A stretch of 64,000 nt of DNA from Micromonospora echinospora (GTDB lineage Bacteria > Actinomycetota > Actinomycetes > Mycobacteriales > Micromonosporaceae). The stretch is taken from contig NZ_LT607413.1 of assembly GCF_900091495.1 (NCBI RefSeq), positions 4,045,001 through 4,109,000 of the forward strand. The letters are read 5' to 3'. Shown piece after piece: positions 45,334-54,788 of the stretch; position 1 is the first letter of the stretch; every line of letters begins with the position of its first letter. Made by a program: the position numbers and the translations under genes. The notes under the pieces were generated by a model, which was given only the letters and a program-made list of their open reading frames with translations, did not search any database and was not told where the DNA came from.

Positions 45334-48300
45334 CCCTGGGGATCCCGTCGGAGTGGGTCGACGAACACAGCCGGGCCAGTAACCCGGGACTCTTCGACCC
45401 GGTCGGCCTGGAACGCCACGTGGTCGTGCTCTCCTGGGCCGGGAACTTTCCCTGGGTGGGTACGGTCGACCAGGACGACGTCGCCGCCGACCTGGCCGCC
45501 GGCCTCCGGATGGAGGAACGCCACGGCCGGGACGGGAACAGGTACTACGTGATCTCCGGCTCCCGGTACCACGTCTTCGTGCAGGAGCGTCCAAGCCGTA
45601 TGGCGGGCGAGGCGATCACGCTGGTCACCAACGTGAAGTTGGCCGGTGGCCTGAGCCGGGCGGTCGCCGTACGACCGTCGGGGGTGAGGTTCGTCCGCGA
45701 GGAGACCTGGACGCCCTGCTCGCCCGAGGAGGTGCTCCGGGCGTACCAGGAGGCGTTGGCGGCGGCCCGGCGACGTCGGGCGGCGGTCGACCGGGCCCGC
45801 AGCGGCCTGCGCCAGGTAGTGGAGCAGACCCGGACGTACGCCACGCTCCGGGGGCTGGCGCACCGTCGCTACCAGCCACTGCGCCTGCTGCTGAAACTAC
45901 TCAGGCAACGCAGCGAGTTGGAGGAGCGGGTCGAGGGCGAGGGCGTGGCCCGGGATACGGGTGACAACGGCGACGGCACGGTCCTGTGGATCGACCTGCC
46001 GCGCACGGATGGTTTCCGGGAGGGCAGCGGGGTCGACCTCCACCACGCCGGGACGATTCTCCGGAGGCTGCGGATCCAGACCGTCGAGGGACGGCAGCTC
46101 GCCGTCTCCGCGCCGCAGCGCGAGGTGCCGGCCGGTTCGTCCGTGCGGGTGCGTCAGGAGGCCCGCTTCGCGATGAAGCGGCACGCCGACGCGTTGCTGA
46201 CGTTCCTGGACGAGGAGGTCGAGGGCGACTGGACGCATCTGGCCCAGCTACTGTGCCAGCCGGCCCGGCTGCCGGCGCCAGTGGCACCGACGGTCTGGCG
46301 GTGGTTCGACGACGAGCTCGACACCGAGCAGCGGGCCGCCGTGACCGGGGCGGTCGGGACGCCGCACGCCTTCGTGGTCCAGGGGCCACCCGGCACCGGC
46401 AAGACCAGGGTGATCACCGAGGTGGTCCGGCAGTGCGTCGCCCGGGGTGAGCGGGTCCTGCTGCTCGCGCCGATGCACGTCGCGGTCGACGAGGTGCTCC
46501 GCCGGGTGGGCGACCAGCCGGGCGTACTCGCCATGCGCGTCTCCTGGGACCCCGGCCGGGTACGCGAGGACCTGCGCCGCTTCCTGCCCGAGCGGGTCGC
46601 CGACACCTACCTGCGCCGGGGCCGCCGGCCAGCCGCCTCCCGGGCGGCCCGGTGGCGGGCGGAGGCGGACGGGCTGCGCCGCCGGGCCGAGGCGGTCGAC
46701 GTGTACCTGGCCGCCCGTAGGGACCTGGCCGGCGCCGAGGAGCGGCTCGCCGCAGCGGTGCGGCGGTACCGGACGTGGCAGCAGGACCTCACCGGACGAC
46801 TGGGCGACGCCGAGCAGAACGTCGCCCGCGCCGACCGGGAACTGGCCCGGCTCGACGCGCGCCTGCCGCAGGCCACCGCCGACGTCGAGCGACTGCGGAC
46901 CGAACTCGACGAAATACCGTTACCGCTGGTGTTCTGGTACCGCCTGATGGAGGTGTTCGGTGTCCACAACGCCCTGAGCGAACTCCTGACCGCGATGGAC
47001 GCGGCCGTCGAGGAACACCGACGACTGACCGCCGGGCATCGGAAGTGGTCTGACCGGATGGCCCGGGCACGGGCCGACCTGACGCGCCTGACCACCGAGC
47101 GGGCCGAGGGAGAGCCGGCGCATCAGGCCGCCGTCGCCGAGCACCGGGCCGCCCGGGAGACCGCCGCCGGCGTGCTGACCGCCGCTACCGCCGCACTGAC
47201 CACCGCGACCGGGTACGACCCGGACCGGATCGACGTCGCCGAGTTGGAACGGCGGCACGCCGACCTGGTCGCCGGGGTGACCCGGTGCGAACACCGCATC
47301 GGCCTGGAACGACGCTGGTTCGAACTTTCCGGCCTGACCGACGGGAGCGCCGACGGGCTGCTCGGCGAGTTCGGCGCCGACGTGGTCCGCTCGGCGAACC
47401 TGGTCTGCTGCACCACCACCGGTCTGGGCCGGAGCCTCGACGACATCGACTTCGACACGCTCATCGTGGACGAGGCGAGCCGGGTCACCGACAGCGAGTT
47501 CCTCATCGGCGCGGTCCGGGCGCGCCGATGGATCCTCGTCGGCGACGAGCACCAGCTGCCGCCCTACGTGGAGTCCACCGACGAGCACCACCTGCACGCC
47601 CTCGCCGTGCTCTCGGCCGTCGAACGCGACGACCACCGCGACCTGGACACGGCGGTGGACCACCTCGGCGCCCTGTGGGTCGAGGACGAGGAGCTGCACC
47701 AGTTCCGTACCGACAACGTGCGACGCACCGCCGAACTGCTCCGCCGCCAGGGCACGTGGCGCGAGCACTACCGCGCCGACTTCCACGCGACGCGTCGACG
47801 GTTGCGCTCGGGTGGCGCAGACCCGGAGCGCACCCTCCTCACCGCCATGCGCGAGCACCTGGTCCAGAGTCTCTTCGAGCGGATCGTCGGCCGCATGCCG
47901 GCACACCTGCGCCAGGCACTGCGGACCCAACGCCGGATGATCGAGCCGATCGCCGAACTGGTTCGGCAACCGGTGTACGGCGGCGCGTACCTCACCCCCC
48001 GCCCGGCCGCCGTGCCCCCGCTGCGGTACGGGCCGACCCGTACCCCGATCGTCTTCGCGGACACCTCCCCGTACGGACAGCGGGCCCGGGACCGGCAGGA
48101 AGGCAGCGGCTTCGTCAACGACCTCGAGGTGGAAACCGTAAGGAACATGTGCCGATCCTGGGAGCAGCGACTGGCCCGATCCGGCGGCGAGCCCGTCTCC
48201 ACCAGCGTGCTGACCTTCTACCGGGCCCAGGCGGCGGCGGTCCGGGCCGCGCTCGGCGGACCCCGTTACCCGGACTTCCGGCTGCTCCGGTTCCAGGTGG

Positions 48301-48590
48301 TCGACGCCATCGACAAGATCCAGGGTCAGGAGAGCGACCTGGTGTTCCTCTCCTTCGTCCGGACCCACCTGGGCCGGGGAACCCCGTCACCCCGCTACGG
48401 CCGGTGGTTGCAGGATGTTCGCCGACTCAACGTCGCGTGCACCCGCGCCCGACGGGGGCTGGTGCTGGTCGGCCACGCCCCCACCCTGCGCAGCCTCAAC
48501 GGGGTGCCGAAGGCGGAGGCGTTCTACGCCAACCTGTTCGACGTGCTCGACAATGGCGCGGACGCCGAACTCGTCCGCAGTCCCCGGTGA
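45330..48590 (+). CDS. UPF1-like superfamily 1 helicase (AAA_11/AAA_12 type) with coiled-coil insert
   Basis: A 1086-residue SF1 helicase. The N-terminal ~330 residues are an unassigned region. Walker A is QGPPGTGKT (Lys358), motif II IVDEAS (D714-E715) and motif III LVGDEHQLPPYV (about 731-742). Motifs V/VI lie in QGQESDLVFLSFVRT and VRRLNVACTRARRGLVLVG near the C-terminus. Between Walker A and B is a ~350-residue insert rich in Arg/Glu with predicted coiled coil (about 430-640). This architecture matches COG1112 helicases found in Mokosh and other defence loci. GTG 45330 overlaps the CARF stop. Confidence 0.92.
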   Translation: MTLGIPSEWVDEHSRASNPGLFDPVGLERHVVVLSWAGNFPWVGTVDQDDVAADLAAGLRMEERHGRDGNRYYVISGSRYHVFVQERPSRMAGEAITLVTNVKLAGGLSRAVAVRPSGVRFVREETWTPCSPEEVLRAYQEALAAARRRRAAVDRARSGLRQVVEQTRTYATLRGLAHRRYQPLRLLLKLLRQRSELEERVEGEGVARDTGDNGDGTVLWIDLPRTDGFREGSGVDLHHAGTILRRLRIQTVEGRQLAVSAPQREVPAGSSVRVRQEARFAMKRHADALLTFLDEEVEGDWTHLAQLLCQPARLPAPVAPTVWRWFDDELDTEQRAAVTGAVGTPHAFVVQGPPGTGKTRVITEVVRQCVARGERVLLLAPMHVAVDEVLRRVGDQPGVLAMRVSWDPGRVREDLRRFLPERVADTYLRRGRRPAASRAARWRAEADGLRRRAEAVDVYLAARRDLAGAEERLAAAVRRYRTWQQDLTGRLGDAEQNVARADRELARLDARLPQATADVERLRTELDEIPLPLVFWYRLMEVFGVHNALSELLTAMDAAVEEHRRLTAGHRKWSDRMARARADLTRLTTERAEGEPAHQAAVAEHRAARETAAGVLTAATAALTTATGYDPDRIDVAELERRHADLVAGVTRCEHRIGLERRWFELSGLTDGSADGLLGEFGADVVRSANLVCCTTTGLGRSLDDIDFDTLIVDEASRVTDSEFLIGAVRARRWILVGDEHQLPPYVESTDEHHLHALAVLSAVERDDHRDLDTAVDHLGALWVEDEELHQFRTDNVRRTAELLRRQGTWREHYRADFHATRRRLRSGGADPERTLLTAMREHLVQSLFERIVGRMPAHLRQALRTQRRMIEPIAELVRQPVYGGAYLTPRPAAVPPLRYGPTRTPIVFADTSPYGQRARDRQEGSGFVNDLEVETVRNMCRSWEQRLARSGGEPVSTSVLTFYRAQAAAVRAALGGPRYPDFRLLRFQVVDAIDKIQGQESDLVFLSFVRTHLGRGTPSPRYGRWLQDVRRLNVACTRARRGLVLVGHAPTLRSLNGVPKAEAFYANLFDVLDNGADAELVRSPR

Positions 48591-49759
48591 TCCGCTTCGA
48601 GGTGGCCGCGCACGCCGGCCACCGGCGTGCCGGCACGGCGATGGAGCTGCCCGAGGTGCTGCTGCCGCTGCGCTGGTGGCGCTCGGTGCCGCTGGTGCGG
48701 CGTACCGCCGTCGACATGACGCCGCTGGAACGGTTCACGGTGGAACTGGCGCTCACCACCGGACGGGCGGACCCGGCCGAGTTCACCGAGATCACCGGTC
48801 TGCCCGGAAACCTTCTGGCCGCCGGTGCACGTCGGCTCGTGCAGTCCAACGCGCTGATACCGGACGACTCCGGCTACGCCGTGTGGCGGCCGATGGCCGA
48901 GCAACTCGCCACGGAACAGGTGGTCCACGAGTACCGGACCGTCCGGTACGACCTGGTCCTCCTGCCCCGCACCGGTGACCTGCTCGCCCTCGATCCGAAG
49001 AACTCCTGGCTGGAACAGGTCGAACAGGTGCGGGCCCGCCCGGTCGGGAACGCCCCCGTTCCGGCGGAACTCCGTGATCGGGACCTCACCGAGTTGCTCG
49101 GGGAGCGGCTGGCCGCCCGGACGGTCCACGGGGTCGGCCAGGATCTCCTCCGGCCGGACGACCCGGGCCCGGGAACGACGCCGGTGGACGTCGACGGTGT
49201 CTGCCCCGCGTACCGCTGTGCCGGCGCGCTACGCCTGGACGGTGATCGTCCGGTACCGGTGGTGACCATCCCCGGGGAGCGGGGCGACCCGGTTGTCGCG
49301 GAGCTGACCGGTGCGGACGGCCTCGCCCGGTACTGGATCGACACCGTGGCGAACCTGACCTACCGGGATGTGCAGGCCCGGCTCTGGCGAGAGGTGACCG
49401 GCAGGAACCACGTCCGGCTCCCGCACGTCGAGCAGGTCGGGCTCGGCCGGTGGCGGTACACGATCGACGGCTCCAACGCCGAGCTCCTCGCCGGCCAGGG
49501 TCGCAACCTGGCGCTGCCGCTGGCCGTCACGGCCACCGCGACGGACCTGGTCGCCGAGCTGACCATCGACCTGGCTCCGGGCGACAGCCAGGCGAAAGCC
49601 CTGGTCGCCCTCGACCGGTCACTGACGTCCGTCGCCGAGGACGACGGCGACCCGGCGCGACTGCCGAACACCCCGGCGGTCCGCGACCGGGCCTGGCAAC
49701 TGGGCTTCCAACCGATCGTGTACGCCCTGCGGGAGGCGGAGGACTTCAGCCATGACTGA
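48587..49759 (+). CDS. Unknown protein of the CARF/helicase/PLD operon, possible winged helix
   Basis: A 390-residue soluble protein I do not recognise. Residues about 44-100 (MTPLERFTVELALTTGRADPAEFTEITGLPGNLLAAGARRLVQSNALIP) look like a winged-helix. The rest is mostly beta-rich with conserved-looking DLVLLPRTGDLLALDPKNSW, a VCPAYRC cysteine pair and YWIDTVANLTYRDVQARLWREVTG. No catalytic motif is evident. GTG 48587 overlaps the helicase stop by 4 nt and its end overlaps the PLD gene by 8 nt, so it must be made with them. An adaptor or nucleic-acid-recognition role is a guess. Confidence 0.8.
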   Translation: MIRFEVAAHAGHRRAGTAMELPEVLLPLRWWRSVPLVRRTAVDMTPLERFTVELALTTGRADPAEFTEITGLPGNLLAAGARRLVQSNALIPDDSGYAVWRPMAEQLATEQVVHEYRTVRYDLVLLPRTGDLLALDPKNSWLEQVEQVRARPVGNAPVPAELRDRDLTELLGERLAARTVHGVGQDLLRPDDPGPGTTPVDVDGVCPAYRCAGALRLDGDRPVPVVTIPGERGDPVVAELTGADGLARYWIDTVANLTYRDVQARLWREVTGRNHVRLPHVEQVGLGRWRYTIDGSNAELLAGQGRNLALPLAVTATATDLVAELTIDLAPGDSQAKALVALDRSLTSVAEDDGDPARLPNTPAVRDRAWQLGFQPIVYALREAEDFSHD

Positions 49760-51248
49760 GCGCACCAGAATCGACCTCGGTCGGGTCCGTACGCCCTCGG
49801 GGTTCTTTCTCCCGGTGTCGGCGCCGGACGAGCCGTTCGTCGCCGCCCCACCCGCCGACCGGCACTACCGGCATCACTTCACCTACCGGGGCTCCGCCGA
49901 GTCGATCCGGCAGGCGGCCGTGGAGCTCATCCGGTCGGCCCGCCGGAAGATCTTCCTGGCCAGCTTCCGGATCGGGGACCGCCGGATCATCGACGCGCTG
50001 GTCGACGCGGTCGAGCGGCTGCGCGGCGGGGTGTACGTGGTGACCTCGTGGAACGAGAGCACCCTGCGCCGTGGGCTGGCCGAACTCGACGACCTCGACG
50101 CCGACGACGTGGCCGTGCAGAAGAAGCAGTTCGACAGCCTCACCCGGCGCGGCATCGCGTTGCGCGGCCACGAGCAGTGCCACGCCAAGTTCCTCGTCGT
50201 CGACGACGAAAGGGCCCTGGTCAGCAGCGCCAACCTGGAGACCAGCGCCCTCGCGGACCGGCCCGAGCGGGCGGCCACGGGGGAGAGCGGCGTGGTGCTC
50301 ACCGACGCCGTGGAGGTGCGACGGCTGGCCCGGTTCTTCACCCGGATGTGGTTCGCCGGCTGCACCTGGGAGGTGACTCCCGGCACCGAGTACGCCCTAC
50401 GGCAGCGGGCGCCGGTCGACGCGCCGGTGATTGTCACACCGAGCACCGGACCGCACGGGGTCGTCTGGACCGACGGCAACGAACACGGCATTCTCACCAC
50501 CTTGCACGACGTGATCGGCCGGGCCCGGCACGAACTGCTGCTCGCCACGTTCGGGCTGGTGGGCGTCCGGGACCGCCCGGAGATGCTGCTCGACCCGCTG
50601 CGCCGCGCGATCCGGGAGCACGGCGTGGACGTCCGGCTGCTGGTGCGGGCCCGCAACAACATCGCCGACCACCGCCGCGACACCGCGGCCCTCGCCGAGG
50701 CCGGCGTCCGCATCCACGCCGACTCGTACACCCACGCCAAGGGGGTTGTCGCGGACGGTCGGCACGGTGCGCTGTTCTCGGCGAACCTGGACGCCTCGCA
50801 CGGCCTCTACGACGGGGTGGAGGTCGGCGTCCGACTCGACCACCGGCCGGTGCTCACCGAGGCCCGGCGGTATCTGCTGCACGCCATGGCGCACGCCGAC
50901 CGGCGGTTCGAGCCGCAACCCACCGGTCGCGCCCTCGACGCCGGACTGCGTGCCGCCTGGCAGACCAGGTGGCGGGGCCGTGCCCGGATCACGGTGGCCG
51001 CCTCCGACGCCGACTGGCGCACCCTGACCGAGGCGGTCGAGTGGGGCCCGGTGCTCTGGACGGACGACGGCGTGCTGCGGCTGCACGCCGCCGACCGGGT
51101 CTTCACCCTGAACGGCCCGACCCGGCGGCTTCGCGTCACGCGTGCCGACGAACCGGCACTGGACCGGATGAACCGCTGGTACGGGCTCCGCGGCGAGGGC
51201 AGCGGCACCCGGCGGGGCGTCTGCCCGGCCGTCCTCGTCCGGGCCTGA
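49752..51248 (+). CDS. Phospholipase D-family protein with two HKD motifs (probable nuclease)
   Basis: A 498-residue protein with both halves of a PLD active site: CHAKFLVVDD (H144, K146, D151) followed by ALVSSANLET, and THAKGVVADG (H328, K330, D335) followed by ALFSANLDAS. Each H-x-K-x4-D is complete. There is no signal peptide or membrane segment, so a cytoplasmic nuclease is likelier than a phospholipase. The C-terminal ~120 residues are an extra domain. ATG 49752 overlaps the upstream gene by 8 nt. With a UPF1-like helicase nearby, the pairing matches the helicase+PLD logic of Mokosh. Confidence 0.92.
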   Translation: MTERTRIDLGRVRTPSGFFLPVSAPDEPFVAAPPADRHYRHHFTYRGSAESIRQAAVELIRSARRKIFLASFRIGDRRIIDALVDAVERLRGGVYVVTSWNESTLRRGLAELDDLDADDVAVQKKQFDSLTRRGIALRGHEQCHAKFLVVDDERALVSSANLETSALADRPERAATGESGVVLTDAVEVRRLARFFTRMWFAGCTWEVTPGTEYALRQRAPVDAPVIVTPSTGPHGVVWTDGNEHGILTTLHDVIGRARHELLLATFGLVGVRDRPEMLLDPLRRAIREHGVDVRLLVRARNNIADHRRDTAALAEAGVRIHADSYTHAKGVVADGRHGALFSANLDASHGLYDGVEVGVRLDHRPVLTEARRYLLHAMAHADRRFEPQPTGRALDAGLRAAWQTRWRGRARITVAASDADWRTLTEAVEWGPVLWTDDGVLRLHAADRVFTLNGPTRRLRVTRADEPALDRMNRWYGLRGEGSGTRRGVCPAVLVRA

Positions 51249-51285
51249 CCGGCCGTCCGTCCGCTGCGGGCGGGTAGCGGCCGGC

Positions 51286-52047
51286 TCAGCGCAGCGCGCG
51301 GTGCAACAGGTAGCCGCCGATCACCGTGCCGAAGACCACGATCAGGGACTTCAGCACCACCGGCGGCAACCGGCGGACCAGCCGTGCGCCCACGTACCCG
51401 CCCACCAGCGTCGCCGGGGCGACCACCGCCACGGCGGCCCAGTTCAGCGGCCCGAAAGCGGCAAAGATCCCCACCGTGGTCAGCCCGACCACCGCCGAGA
51501 GCATGTTCTTCAGCGCCGCCACCCGGGCCAGCGTCTCGTCCAGCACCAGGGCCAGCCCGGCGATCAGCATCACCCCGAGCGCGGCCCCGAAGTAACCCCC
51601 GTACACCGTGCCGAGCAGGACCATCACCTGGAGCGTGACCACCCGGCGGCGTGCACCCAGGTCGCGCGGATGACCGACCAGCCGGCGCAGCGGATCCTGG
51701 AACGCCAGCACCGCCGTCGCCCCGAGCACCAGGAAGGGCACGACCAGCTCGAACGCCCGCGCAGGCGTGTTGAGCAGCAGGAGCGCCCCGATCGTCGTAC
51801 CGACCAGGGCGGTGGGCAGCAGCGCCAGCACCGCCCGTCGGGGCGGCAGGTCCCGCCAGCTCCCCGCCACGCTCGCCAGGTAGCCGGGGCACACCGCCAC
51901 CGAGTTGCTCACGTTCGCCGCCACCGGGGGCAGCCCCACCGCGATCAACGCGGGAAAGGTGATCAGGGAACCGCCGCCGGCCACCGCGTTGACCGTGCCC
52001 GCGGCGAGACCGGCGACGAGCAGCAACGCGGCGTCGGAGAGATCCAT
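51286..52047 (-). CDS. TauE/SafE family membrane exporter
   Basis: A 253-residue membrane protein with about eight transmembrane helices of the TauE/SafE family (sulfite or sulfonate export and related anions). Family repeats: AAGTVNAVAGGGSLITFPALIAVGLPPVAANVSNSVAV and, in the second half, GTVYGGYFGAALGVMLIAGLA. Exact substrate unknown. It is convergent with the PLD gene at 38 bp, closing the defence operon on the right. Confidence 0.92.
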   Translation of the reverse strand: MDLSDAALLLVAGLAAGTVNAVAGGGSLITFPALIAVGLPPVAANVSNSVAVCPGYLASVAGSWRDLPPRRAVLALLPTALVGTTIGALLLLNTPARAFELVVPFLVLGATAVLAFQDPLRRLVGHPRDLGARRRVVTLQVMVLLGTVYGGYFGAALGVMLIAGLALVLDETLARVAALKNMLSAVVGLTTVGIFAAFGPLNWAAVAVVAPATLVGGYVGARLVRRLPPVVLKSLIVVFGTVIGGYLLHRALR

Positions 52048-52150
52048 GGCGACCCGAGGCTACCCAGGACACCGCCCGGACGCACACCCCACCCGCGCGG
52101 CCACCCCGAGGCGGCACGCTTGCGCGCCGGGGAAAAGGGAAGAGCCGCAC

Positions 52151-53611
52151 ATGGCCCAGCCCCGACCACGGGAGACCCGTCGTGCCGCCGGTGCCATCCT
52201 GACCTGCGCCGTTCTCGCCGCCCTGCTCCGGCTGCCGTTCGCCCGCACCGGCCTCTCCATGGACGAGGGTGGATGCGCCCACGTCGCCCGGGAATGGGCG
52301 CGCGGCGTGCCGCTGTACCGCGAGGCATGGCTCGACCGGCCGCAGGGACTACTCCTGACGTACCGACTGCTGCTCGGCCTCGACCCCGACGGCGGTGCCA
52401 TCCGGGTCGGCGCGGTCGCCGCCGGTGCGATGATCACCGTGCTGGTCGGCCTGACCGGCTGGCTGCTCGCCGGCCGGCGCACCGGCACCGTCGCGGCGGC
52501 GCTCTACGCGGTCGTGGGCGTGGCCCCCCGGATCGAGGGCTTCACCCTCAACGGTGAACTGCTCGCCAGCGTCCCGGCCGCCCTCGCGGTCACCGCCGCA
52601 CTGCTCTGGCGGCGGTACCACACCCGGGCCTGGCTGGTCGTCGCCGGCATCGCCGCCGGGGGAGCGGTCACCATGAAACCCTCCGGGCTCGACGGCTTCA
52701 CCGCCGCGCTGGCCGTCCTCGCCGTCACCACCGGACGCCACCGTCGCGGGTACGCCATCCTCCTGGCCGGAGCCGCCCTGCCGGTCGGACTCTGCGCCCT
52801 ACACGGCGCGACAATCGGCTGGTCGCGGTACTGGCACGCGCTCGTCGGCTACCAGGTGGCCGCGCTCGGTGGCACGAACACCGGCGTCGACGACCGCGGC
52901 ACCGCCCTCCTGCACAGCCTCCACACGGTCGCGCCGGAACTCGCCGCCCTCACAGTGGCGGCCACCATCGGCCTCTGGGCGGTACGCCAACACCGGACGA
53001 CGGCCGCGACCGTGGCCGCCTGGCTCGCCGGTGGCCTGGTCGGGGTCAACCTCGGCGGCTCGTACTGGCCGCACTACTGGGTCCAGCTCCTGCCCCCGTT
53101 GACCGTGCTCGCCGCCGTCGCCGTCACCACCGTCGGAGCGCGCCGCCCCGGTGTGCGCGCCGCCGCCTTCGGAGCCGTGCTGCTGCCCCAGGTCGCCTGG
53201 CTGGTGGCGCTGGTCCCGGCCAGCCCCGCGCAACGCGACCGAGCCGTCCCGTACGCCGAGGCGGCCCGGCGCGACGCCCGGATCGCGGCGGTGATCCGGG
53301 CCGGGACCCGTCCCGAGGACCAGATATTCGTGCTGGTGTCGCAGGCGAACATCTACTTCCTCGCCGACCGGCGCACCGACTACCCGTACCTGTGGGGCAA
53401 GCCGATCGAGAAGATCCCGGACGCGCTGCCGCGGCTCCGGACGATGCTCGACGGGCCGAACCGCCCCCGGGTGGTGATGCTCAACAACGCCCCGGCGCGG
53501 GTCGATCCCACCGGGCAGGTCGAGCGGATCCTCGCCGAGCACTACCGCCCGTGGCGGGAGGTCGAGGGGGTGTCCCTGCTCCGGGCCGTACCGGACAATC
53601 CGCCCCGGTGA
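52151..53611 (+). CDS. Membrane glycosyltransferase (family 39 / ArnT-PMT-like)
   Basis: A 486-residue integral membrane protein with about ten helices. An early acidic motif SMDEGGCAHVAREWARGVPLYREAWLDRPQGL is the lipid-phospho-sugar glycosyltransferase (GT39/GT83) signature with an Asp-Glu in the first periplasmic loop. The C-terminal soluble part has DQIFVLVSQANIYFLADRRTDYPYLWGKP. It probably moves a sugar from a polyprenyl carrier to a wall or protein acceptor. ATG 52151 is 103 bp from the divergent TauE start. Confidence 0.85.
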   Translation: MAQPRPRETRRAAGAILTCAVLAALLRLPFARTGLSMDEGGCAHVAREWARGVPLYREAWLDRPQGLLLTYRLLLGLDPDGGAIRVGAVAAGAMITVLVGLTGWLLAGRRTGTVAAALYAVVGVAPRIEGFTLNGELLASVPAALAVTAALLWRRYHTRAWLVVAGIAAGGAVTMKPSGLDGFTAALAVLAVTTGRHRRGYAILLAGAALPVGLCALHGATIGWSRYWHALVGYQVAALGGTNTGVDDRGTALLHSLHTVAPELAALTVAATIGLWAVRQHRTTAATVAAWLAGGLVGVNLGGSYWPHYWVQLLPPLTVLAAVAVTTVGARRPGVRAAAFGAVLLPQVAWLVALVPASPAQRDRAVPYAEAARRDARIAAVIRAGTRPEDQIFVLVSQANIYFLADRRTDYPYLWGKPIEKIPDALPRLRTMLDGPNRPRVVMLNNAPARVDPTGQVERILAEHYRPWREVEGVSLLRAVPDNPPR

Positions 53612-53712
53612 TTGTTCGTGCTGGCTCGCGGTTCGGCGTCGTTCGCCCGGTCGCGACGCCTGCGGAACGGGTCGGCAATAGTCGCGGCCGTCGCGTCGTT
53701 AGGATGATGAGC

Positions 53713-54143
<431 letters not shown>

Positions 54144-54148
54144 CCACC

Positions 54149-54178
54149 AGCTCAGAGCTTTGATCAAGGCTCTGAGCT
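54149..54178 (+). terminator. rnpB terminator hairpin
   Basis: AGCTCAGAGC (54149-54158) pairs perfectly with GCTCTGAGCT (54169-54178), and the loop contains the self-complementary TTGATCAA. GTTTCT follows. It begins 5 bp after the RNase P RNA. Confidence 0.85.
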
Positions 54179-54249
54179 GTTTCTATGTCCGGGTGTCGAT
54201 AGTCGTCCTCGGTCAAGATTGGCCAGCGTTTGACGCCCTGACGACGCCC

Positions 54250-54274
54250 TGACGCCCTGGAGACGCCCTGATCT
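54250..54274. repeat. 25-bp direct repeat, left copy (right copy 54786-54810)
   Basis: 22 of 25 bases match 54786-54810 (core TGACG-CCTGGAGACG-CCTG). The left copy sits in a cluster of four GACGCCCTG units starting near 54234. The two copies bracket a small gene and a possible integrase remnant, as element ends would. Confidence 0.45.
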
Positions 54275-54297
54275 TGCGGCGCGGTGGCTCGGGATCG

Positions 54298-54642
54298 TTA
54301 GGCGATGACCTGGTAGCGGGCGAGCATCGACATGATGGTTTCGATGCGGCCTGTCAGTAGTTGGTCGGGCGGGTGGTGTACCTGAACCATCGTGACGATG
54401 GAGCCGCGGTCGTTCGCCAGTTCCAGACGGAGCGTGGCGGTTCCGATGAGTGGGTAGTCGTACCACCCTTGTGGGTCTTCGGCGTCGGTACGGCTCAGTC
54501 CTGCCTCGATGGCGTCCCGGTCCCAGTCGTCGGCCTCGTAGTCGATCAGGGCTGCTAGTGACTCGACCAGTGGGCGGACGTTCGCGGTGAGGACCCAACT
54601 GCTGGTGCACCCAGATCCACTCGCCTCCACGCTGTCGGTCAT
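54298..54642 (-). CDS. Hypothetical protein
   Basis: A 114-residue acidic soluble protein: WVLTANVRPLVESLAALIDYEADDWDRDAIEAGLSRTDAEDPQGWYDYPLIGTATLRLELANDRGSIVTMVQVHHPPDQLLTGRIETIMSMLARYQ. The mixed alpha/beta pattern and size resemble small immunity-type proteins, but I do not recognise a family. ATG 54642 lacks a strong ribosome site. It sits between the two 25-bp direct repeats. Confidence 0.6.
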   Translation of the reverse strand: MTDSVEASGSGCTSSWVLTANVRPLVESLAALIDYEADDWDRDAIEAGLSRTDAEDPQGWYDYPLIGTATLRLELANDRGSIVTMVQVHHPPDQLLTGRIETIMSMLARYQVIA

Positions 54643-54731
54643 GCGCGTCAGGGTAGGGCGGGAAGGGCACCGGGCCGCGCCTGGCCCTCATTGGCGGTAG
54701 GTGACGTGAGGGAGGGGACCGGGTACGTTAC

Positions 54732-54788
54732 TGGCGGTGGAGTTGGTGCCGCGGTCCGGACGGCAAGGAACGGAAGAAGTCGGTCTGA
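54732..54788 (+). pseudogene. Possible N-terminal remnant of a tyrosine integrase
   Basis: In one frame the DNA reads WRWSWCRGPDGKERKKSV then stop. Phrases of the form W-R-a-R-Y-r-d-P-D-G-K-E-R-x-K-S-F are typical of the N-terminal arm-binding domain of actinomycete element integrases. Only about 18 residues survive, so this is a weak call. The rest of 54643-54976 shows no gene I can support. Confidence 0.3.

Noticed and set aside
46920..48368. Minus-strand frame antisense to the helicase
   Set aside because: The plus strand has all SF1 helicase motifs; the antisense frame has none.
51286..53611. TauE exporter and glycosyltransferase as part of the defence operon
   Set aside because: TauE is on the opposite strand and the glycosyltransferase is divergent from it; neither overlaps or shares a transcript with the CARF operon.
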